A DNA stretch of 64,000 nt. Source: Trachythela sp. YZ-2020. Taxonomy: Eukaryota > Cnidaria > Anthozoa > Malacalcyonacea > Clavulariidae. The position numbers and the translations under genes are program-made. The stretch's first letter is position 1. Each line of letters opens with the position of its first letter. The stretch covers positions 1,922,001 through 1,986,000 of the forward strand of contig JADLSH010000367.1 in NCBI GenBank assembly GCA_016169945.1, in the 5' to 3' direction. Under the pieces are notes generated by a model. That model was not told where the DNA came from. It saw only the letters and a program-made list of their open reading frames with translations, and did no database searches. Shown piece by piece: positions 57,499-64,000 of this stretch.

Positions 57499-59217
57499 TT
57501 TGATTTTGTAATTGAAATATCCAATCGTTGGATATGAATGTCTGATCATATCAGAAAGACTGATATATGTTGACCATTGACTACCAATAGACTCTTCACT
57601 TCGTTCAGTGTCTAAAATGGAAAAAAAGAAAAAACCGTTTAATTAATTTGCCTGAATTTAAAATCCCAAAGTATATTCACCTAACATTTAATATGTAAAT
57701 GCCGGTATGCAATTTACAATCCAGTTCAATCCTCCCATGATTCAATCCTCCCTGCATTTCTTTTGGGTATATTTTTGTATTTAAAATGGTTATCTTAAGA
57801 TCATTCCTTAATTTACCAGTGTTCACATCATGAAACATCGCCTTAGTTTAAATTGTAAATTACAGCATCTGTTAGCATGCTCAATGAGAATACCCATTTT
57901 ATAATAAAGCAAGTGCAATATAAAGCTAAATTTAACTAAAGTGTGCGTTATTTTTGAACGAGTTTGGGTAAATTTGTGGTCTTATATTACCGTAATATGT
58001 ATAAATTATACATTTAATATAAATATTGAATAATATCTGTATCTACTAATAATTTGACTCTTTGTACAGCGTAAATCATAACAAAACCAAAATATTACTT
58101 TTAAAATAAATAAAATCTACCATGTTAGTCACCATACCTTACTAAACCGCTTTATTTCTTGACAAAAACTTAGATATATGACCATATAAAATGCACTCAC
58201 TTGTCACTTTTGGACCTCACTGGGGAAAACACGTTACTTACTATACTGCTTGGAGACCACAAAATTACATCGCTCATGCGATGTTTTCGAGTTCCGACAC
58301 AGTTATTTGATCCTACTCGGATTGTTTTCGTAAAATCCCTGTGTATGCCATTTTGTAACTGCTACGTCATTTTACGTCATAAACTCGCCGACATCACGAC
58401 ACATGCAATAATCACAAAATCGAGATTCTGTCGAACATAATACATCCGAGCGGGAGACTGGGTCGACAATAATCACTAAATGACGCAGAACCACCTTGCC
58501 CAGAGCACCTTGCCAAAAGTACTTTGATGAGGTTCGATCTGATTGGCTTACAGTTTGAAGTGAGAACAGAGGGCGGAGAAACACAACAGGGAGCGGAAAC
58601 CCCCGCGAAATCTCTTTTGGCCTTTTACACAGAATGAAATATTCTCAGATTGTCCTCACAAAAAGAGAAATGCACCGTGCACGTTTTATCCGATTCCTTC
58701 CAAACTTTGCCACAATGTAGAACAATAGTTAAGGAGCAAAAGAGTGTTCGCGTTTTTCGTTTAACGCCATACTTTTCGAGTTATAGGCATCCGTTCTACC
58801 GTGTATACAAAATTTGTGTGAGTCAACTTGTCTGCTTTATATCAAAGCAAATACAATAGCTGTCAAAAAATGCGAACACACTTTTGTTCTTTGATTATCT
58901 GAGATGGGAAATATGATGTTTTGCAGGTCCTAGGGTTAAATCGGCGGCGTGCAAATCTCGTGACGCGAAGGAGGTCAGATTTTCAATAGGTAACCCGTAG
59001 CAACCACAGTGTTTTAAAATATAGCATTTTTGTTAAATTGCTGGTTACAACAATGATTTATCATCACGTACACAAAATGTGACGGCAAAAGCGTAAAAAT
59101 TGAGCGCGCGGTGAGCATTTTTGTAAAACGCCATTTCATCATGTGGAGTAACCTTAACTCGATGTAGACTTCTTGTGTAGACATACGTTTGAAAAACGCA
59201 GCACTGGAAAGCACCCT
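57499..59217. other. Duplicated non-coding block, copy B
   Basis: Matches 32357-33976 (minus the extra piece there) and 45041-45975. Contains the empty target site TTCCGA of the 11-kb nest near 58290. No gene recognised. Confidence 0.6.
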
Positions 59218-59636
59218 TTATGGGTGGGGTTCTACCTGAAACTACTTGGAAAATCGATTTTGGGATTTTAATCAAAATAGGTTCTTTAACATCTAAATAA
59301 AGTTGTTAGGATATATTTTCTGCGTTATCTTCAGAATAAGCCCTTTAGAAAACGTTTTATATATGGACAGTCATTTCTTTCAAATTCGTTGCCATGGCAA
59401 CGAGAAAAAAGATCGTTGATTTTGCCCTATTCTACTGCTGTTATTTTGTCCCTCCCCTCCCTAGATTCAAAAATACGATGCAGGCTCACTTTCGAAAGCA
59501 TCTAGCAGCGGTTACACATTTATACCATGCGTTTCTTGAGCATATTTCGTTGCTGAAATTTTTTATTTCGATTTTCACGTTCTCTGTTGTTAATAAATTG
59601 TAAAATCACATCGTTTTTCATCGGTTTCTTTAAAAT

Positions 59637-62086
59637 ATGGCTAGAAAGAAACCTGGTAGTACGTATAAAAGGAAAAGAAAGGGGTTTTTTGGAGTGCGAC
59701 CGTGGGAAAAACCCAAGGATGACACTGTTGGTGAGACTGAGAGAAGTCAACAAACTGATAAAGATAGTACTGCCACTGAGCAACTATCTACCCCTGTTGG
59801 TGCTTCTAGGCATAAGCTCAGTGATCGAGGTTTTTCAACGGATGACTCTGAAGTATTTAGTGGGGTTGATGATCAGAATGATAGCAGCAGTTATAGACTT
59901 GTTGATGTGAATCTTTTGTCTTCCACACTGTCAGAAGTTCATAAATGTCCTGAAGGTTTGTTACAGTTCTATGTTCTTTTTAAAGATAAGTTTGTTACAT
60001 TGAAATGGAATTGTATTATTTTGATGCTTTTGTGGATGTAGTACTTGAACAAATCGTTATGTTAGAGATTGTTAATTGTGCATACTGGTAATCCATTTTA
60101 GGTCAACTTTCTCTCGCAGAAAATTCTACTGCAAGGGCTGGTCTGATGTCAGATTTCACAATTGGGTGCTCTGCTTGTGACAATTCAACCAGAATGCAAA
60201 CATCGGAATCAACAGTGTCCAAGGGCCGATCATTTGATGTCAACAGAAGAGTGGTGTACCATTCCTTGGAAACTGGTGGTGGCTACGAGGCGCTGTCATC
60301 CAGAGCCGGATTAACCACGTGGCAGATGCGGCATATGCCGCGGGCCTCGCGCTTATGGGGGCCTCGCACTTTACTGTGCCACGCCCATTTTTACGAGAAC
60401 ACGCCCATTTTCTATTGGGACACGCCCATTTTAGGTGCCTCGCGAATTTAGATGCCTCGCGAATTTAGGGGCCTCGCGAATTTAGGGACCTCGCGCATTT
60501 AGGGCCCCTAGGGTTGGCAGTTGGCCCCAGGAAAATATGCAATACCCGTATGCATGTAATCTCCAGTTGCGCTGAGAAAATAATTATTTAACAATTTTGT
60601 GTGTCTTTGAATTCAAAGGTTTTGATAACGAGGGGGGGGGATGGGGGGGGGGATTGGGGGCCTCGCGCTGAAAATCTGCCACGGGCCTCGCGCGACGTTA
60701 ATCCGGCCCTGCTGTCATCATTTTGTAGTGTCATGAATATGCCTTGTATGTCAAAACAGGCCTACTATAAGCAAGTTGACATCATTCTGGAAGCACAAGA
60801 AAGTGAAGCTCTGGCAGAGTTGTTGAAAGCTGGAGAAAAATTGAGAAACCTCTTCAATGTGGAGAATGATACTGATTCTACATTGGATGCAGATAATAAC
60901 AAGGACAGTAATGACCCTCTTGATGTCACTGTTAGTTTTGACGGAACGTGGGCAAAGAGAGGATTCACTTCACTTTTTGGTGTGTTCTTTCTAATGTCTG
61001 TTGATACCGGAGAGGTGTTGGATTACCATGTGTTTTCTAAATTTTGTCAAAAGTGTTCGAAGAAAAAGAATGAGTGCAAAGATGATTTAGAAGCATTTGA
61101 GGCATGGAATGCCGAGCATATCATTAATGGAGAATGTGACATAAATTTCGAAGGAAGTTCCCCTGCCATGGAAGCCGAAGCTGCGCAAGTTCTCTGGAGT
61201 AGATCTATTGAGAAACATAACATGAGATATAAATTCATGGTATCTGATGGGGATAGTAAAGCATACAGTGCTGTAGAGGACACCTACGATGGTGTTAAAG
61301 TTGATAAAATTGACTGTGTCGGTCATGTACAAAAACGGATGGGGAAACATTTGCTAAAATTGAAGAGCTCTACCAAAGGGAAGTTAGATGATGGTAAAAC
61401 CATTGGAGGAAGAGGAAGATTGACTGATGCCAAAATAAAACAATTACAAAGATACTATGGCCTTGCTATTCGCCAGAATATTGTCACAAAGCCAAACCCA
61501 ACTGACACTGAGGTTAAAGTTGCTGTTTACACCATGAAGAAGAACATAATTGCAACACTGAGCCACAATGTGAAAGCAGAAACTGTAGAAGCTCAACATC
61601 GATACTGCCCACCTGGAGCAAATTCATGGTGTAAATGGCAACAAGATAAGGCAACTGGAACAAAGACCTACAAGAATGACAACTTGTTACCATCAGTTTT
61701 CCTGGATGTTTTGCGGCCTGTATTTATGACGCTCAGCGAAACAAATCTTCTTGGCAGATGTGTCAGAGGTGCAACTCAAAACAGAAATGAGTGCATCAAC
61801 TCTTTAGTTTGGATTCGTTGTCCAAACACAAATTTCATGGCAGGAAGATTGTTCGGTTTGCTGTAGCATCAGCAGTATGCCACTACCATGGTGGTGCAGT
61901 TTCTAGGACAAAAGTGATGGAAAGACTATCTACACCAGGAGGGGAGCATACAGAAAGGTCTTTTCATTCTAAGGACAGAAAAAGAGTGGCTAAATCAGAC
62001 CTACAGGTATCAGAAATTGAGAACACAAAGGGAAGAAGCGTTAAGGGATGCAGAAGGAGTGACCTATGAAGCAGGAGGATTCTAGA
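59637..62086 (+). pseudogene. Mutator-like (Kolobok-type) transposase, interrupted and frameshifted
   Basis: Exon 1 (59637-59955, MARKKPGSTYKRKRKGFF) ends at a GAAG/GTTTGT donor; the acceptor TTTTAG at 60101 gives a matching phase. Exon 2 is cut by a MITE at 60301-60711. With that and the 8-bp duplication set aside, the two halves are in frame. The core has VSFDGTWAKRGF, YKFMVSDGDSKAY, IDCVGHVQKRMGKHL and CPPGANSWCKWQ, matching the Mutator-like transposase domain. The acidic residues in FDGTW and SDGDSK are likely catalytic. A frameshift near 61835 and another near 61997 precede the stop at 62086. The N-terminus is basic and may bind DNA. Inactive as it stands. Confidence 0.8.
60301..60711. 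mobile_element. hAT-type MITE inside the transposase exon, 8-bp TSD CTGTCATC
   Basis: Starts CAGAGCCGGATTAAC and ends GTTAATCCGGCCCTG, flanked by CTGTCATC at 60293-60300 and 60712-60719. The interior has repeated GCCTCGCGAATTTAG motifs and G-runs near 60631-60660. Confidence 0.9.
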
Positions 62087-62736
62087 TGGCTACTTTGTAT
62101 TCAGTGGCAAGTACTGGAAGTTTGAATGGCCAATTAGGCTCATTATATTGAATATTTATGGTTTTACACTCTGTTTTTGCATATCGAAACTTTAAATGTA
62201 GATTTCTCGAACATGTTATAATTTCCACTCTGGGTTAAGATATCTCGGCAACGATTAAACCAATCTGGCTGAAATTTTCAGTGTTGACAGAGCTCAGTTT
62301 GATGAGTAAATTGAGTAATAGAATTTATTATAGGGTGTAATACCACCATTTGGGAAAGGAAAATTTGTCAAAATTTTCCTCATAAATTTAACCAATAGTT
62401 TGGAATGATGTTGTGAAAAAACTACTTGCAATATTAAGAATGCCATTACTTAATTTCTTCTACCTGCTTTGTAATACAAAAAAAGCTCATAGGAGTAGAA
62501 ATGCGTTAAAACCATCAAGAGATATCTTTAATCCAGTGTAAGGCAATTTTGGTGAAGTATGCTTATAATGGTAAATATATGGGGTATGGGAATGGAATTA
62601 ACATATTTGAACTCCTTGTTTAATAAGCTTTCTACTAATGATATATAGTTTTGTGCAGTTAGCACAAACAGATCGCAAGCAATAGGTTTGTGAAATGGGA
62701 CAGTGCGAAATCCGTAATTTCAGGTAGAACCCCACC
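62087..62736. other. 3' non-coding part of the Mutator/Kolobok-type element
   Basis: AT-rich, no reading frame. Ends with the right inverted terminus. Confidence 0.6.
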
Positions 62737-62977
62737 TTATTAACTAAATAACAATATTATTAAAGTTCATGTATATTATCTACATACTTTGACAATGTTA
62801 ATAAAGTCTATACCCATAAATCGTATAACTCAACAGCACTACAAATGTTATGCAAATGTTAGCAAAACTTATGTTAAAATCTTAGCTAAAAATTATGGAT
62901 ACATTCAATGCATTGTTTAAATTTATTAAATGCATTTTTGGTAAGCAGACAATAAATGCCGACCGCGTCAGTTTAAA

Positions 62978-64000
62978 GGGTAGGGATAAAACGCTGAAAC
63001 TGAATCGCGGAAACGGAAACTGAAAGCGGAAACTGAAATGGGGATAAAACGCTGAAATGGGGATAAAACGCTGAATTGGGGATAAAACGCTGAAATGCGA
63101 ATAAAACGCTGAAATGGAGATAAAACGCTGAATTGGGCAAATTTAATCGAAATCGTTGTTTGCTAGAACATGTAATTTGCCAATAAAGCCGAATAAATAA
63201 GAAAGGAGTTCCCAGTAAAATGACAACCACAAATTTTCGAAGAACGTCTGATATATAGTTTGTATTTTAGTTTTAATAAGTAACATTAGGCTATATAATT
63301 TTCATATAACTCAATCTTTATGCTACACTATTTTTTATGTTTCCTGGCATAGAGAAGCATGGGTCTATGAGAGGAAAAACGTTTTTCGCAATTTAGACAG
63401 GTGTCCCAGGAAAGCTGTCCCGTCGTAATATCGCTTGATAATTCCTAGGTATTTCACCGAAATTCCTGTGACACCGGTTTTACACCCAAAATATCAGCCA
63501 TATGGCAATGTCAAGATGGTATGCTATTACAACGGCAGTTATATTACATGCTTGAAATATTGCTGTATGTGGCATAGATACATTAATTTTCTCTTCCTGA
63601 TCTAATGCAATTCTAGTGGCCATATATAACTTGCCGATCTAGTCGTGTGAATAAATAGCGCCACAGAAGGTTGAGTTCGAAGTTATATAGAGGGAATTAT
63701 ATGTTAATTAAATTATTAATTAATATATACCTTCTGTAATAAGAGGCAAATACTGCAATTTCATTGGTTCTGAGGGAGTCCGATTTAATCATTAATTGCA
63801 CCTATTCGTTCTATTGATATCAGATATCAAAACTATCGTTCTTCGAAAATTTGTGGTTGTCATTTTACCGGGACTGCTTTCTTATTTTTTCGACTTTATT
63901 GACAAATTACATGTGTTGGCAAGGATCTAGCAAACAACGATTTCGATTAAATTTCCCCATTTCATCCCCATCATTTCAGCGTTTTATCCCCATTTCAGCG
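62978..64000. mobile_element. Small Mutator-like element with minisatellite termini (copy B, cut by window end)
   Basis: Same element as 46217-47363, preceded by CAGTTTAAA at 62969-62977. The left array here keeps the divergent GGAAACGGAAACTGAAAGCG block that copy A has lost. The right array begins near 63955 and runs off the window. Confidence 0.85.

Larger units (their letters stand above)
59222..62736 (+). mobile_element. Mutator/Kolobok-type DNA transposon
   Basis: Inverted ends GGTGGGGTTCTACCTGAAA (left, after one extra G) and its inverse at the right, about 20 bp. A 4-bp duplication TTAT flanks it at 59218-59221 and 62737-62740; copy A has the empty site near 45972. A four-base duplication is nearer to Kolobok (TTAA) than to typical Mutator (9 bp). 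It contains a two-exon transposase gene split by a hAT MITE. Confidence 0.8.
48433..64000. repeat. Copy B of the tandem segmental duplication (continues past the window)
   Basis: Colinear with copy A from 20334 on. Insertions present only in B are the palindrome at 48527-53330 and the transposon at 59222-62736. Where A has the kinase transposon and the 11-kb nest, B is uninterrupted. Confidence 0.85.

Overview
The window looks like animal nuclear DNA from an invertebrate. A cnidarian or other non-bilaterian is my best guess, judged only from the mobile-element families present: an L2/CR1 LINE, a Polinton/Maverick relic, an IS630/mariner relic with a DUF4817-like domain, a tRNA-derived SINE, a Gypsy LTR element, a 2A peptide joined to a herpes-tegument-like cysteine protease, and many hAT- and Mutator-type MITEs. 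There is no bacterial-style gene organisation. Nearly everything that can be interpreted is mobile DNA. The only plausible piece of an ordinary host gene is a short signal-peptide exon on the minus strand at 19590-19676.

Layout, 1-20 kb: a LINE tail (1-985); several foldback MITEs; two abutting IS630/mariner mini-elements (2473-3164); a tRNA-SINE (3209-3475); a foldback followed at once by a well-formed hammerhead ribozyme (5255-5298); a nearly full L2-type LINE (about 8313-11365, one frameshift); and an internally deleted Polinton-like element (11671-15438). The long inverted repeats of that element have swollen on one side into a 204-bp satellite and flank a broken B-family polymerase. A mostly blank stretch follows.

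Layout, 20-64 kb: two tandem, direct copies of one segment (copy A from about 20334, copy B from about 48433 to the window end). Each copy has taken independent insertions, so each serves as the empty-site control for the other. The segment is built on a Mutator-like element (copy A 21723-48343) whose inverted termini are themselves 19-20 bp minisatellites. A smaller relative of the same architecture is nested inside it (46217-47363). The segment also carries a 2A/cysteine-protease reading frame. Copy A holds a 7.7-kb transposon (24661-32351, TSD CGTTT) that carries an alpha-kinase gene and, facing it, a DDE integrase-type transposase. It also holds an 11-kb nest (33983-45034, TSD TTCCGA) containing at least five MITEs, a second element of the same 6-bp-TSD family, and a Gypsy element with identical LTRs. 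Copy B holds a 4.8-kb near-palindrome (48527-53330) whose two arms each carry a Bcl-2-like gene and a C2H2 zinc-finger gene, and a Mutator/Kolobok-type transposon (59222-62736) whose transposase exon is split by a hAT MITE.

How the pieces relate: in the kinase transposon the inner terminal repeat lies directly upstream of both genes, so one promoter sequence probably drives kinase and transposase inward from opposite ends. In the palindrome the duplicated genes sit inside the inverted repeats, as happens for accessory genes in the terminal repeats of some large DNA viruses. Several coding regions carry frameshifts, so most elements here are relics. The two strongest candidates for undescribed systems are the alpha-kinase transposon and the Bcl-2-like/zinc-finger palindrome. 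All calls are from reading the sequence; no database search was run.
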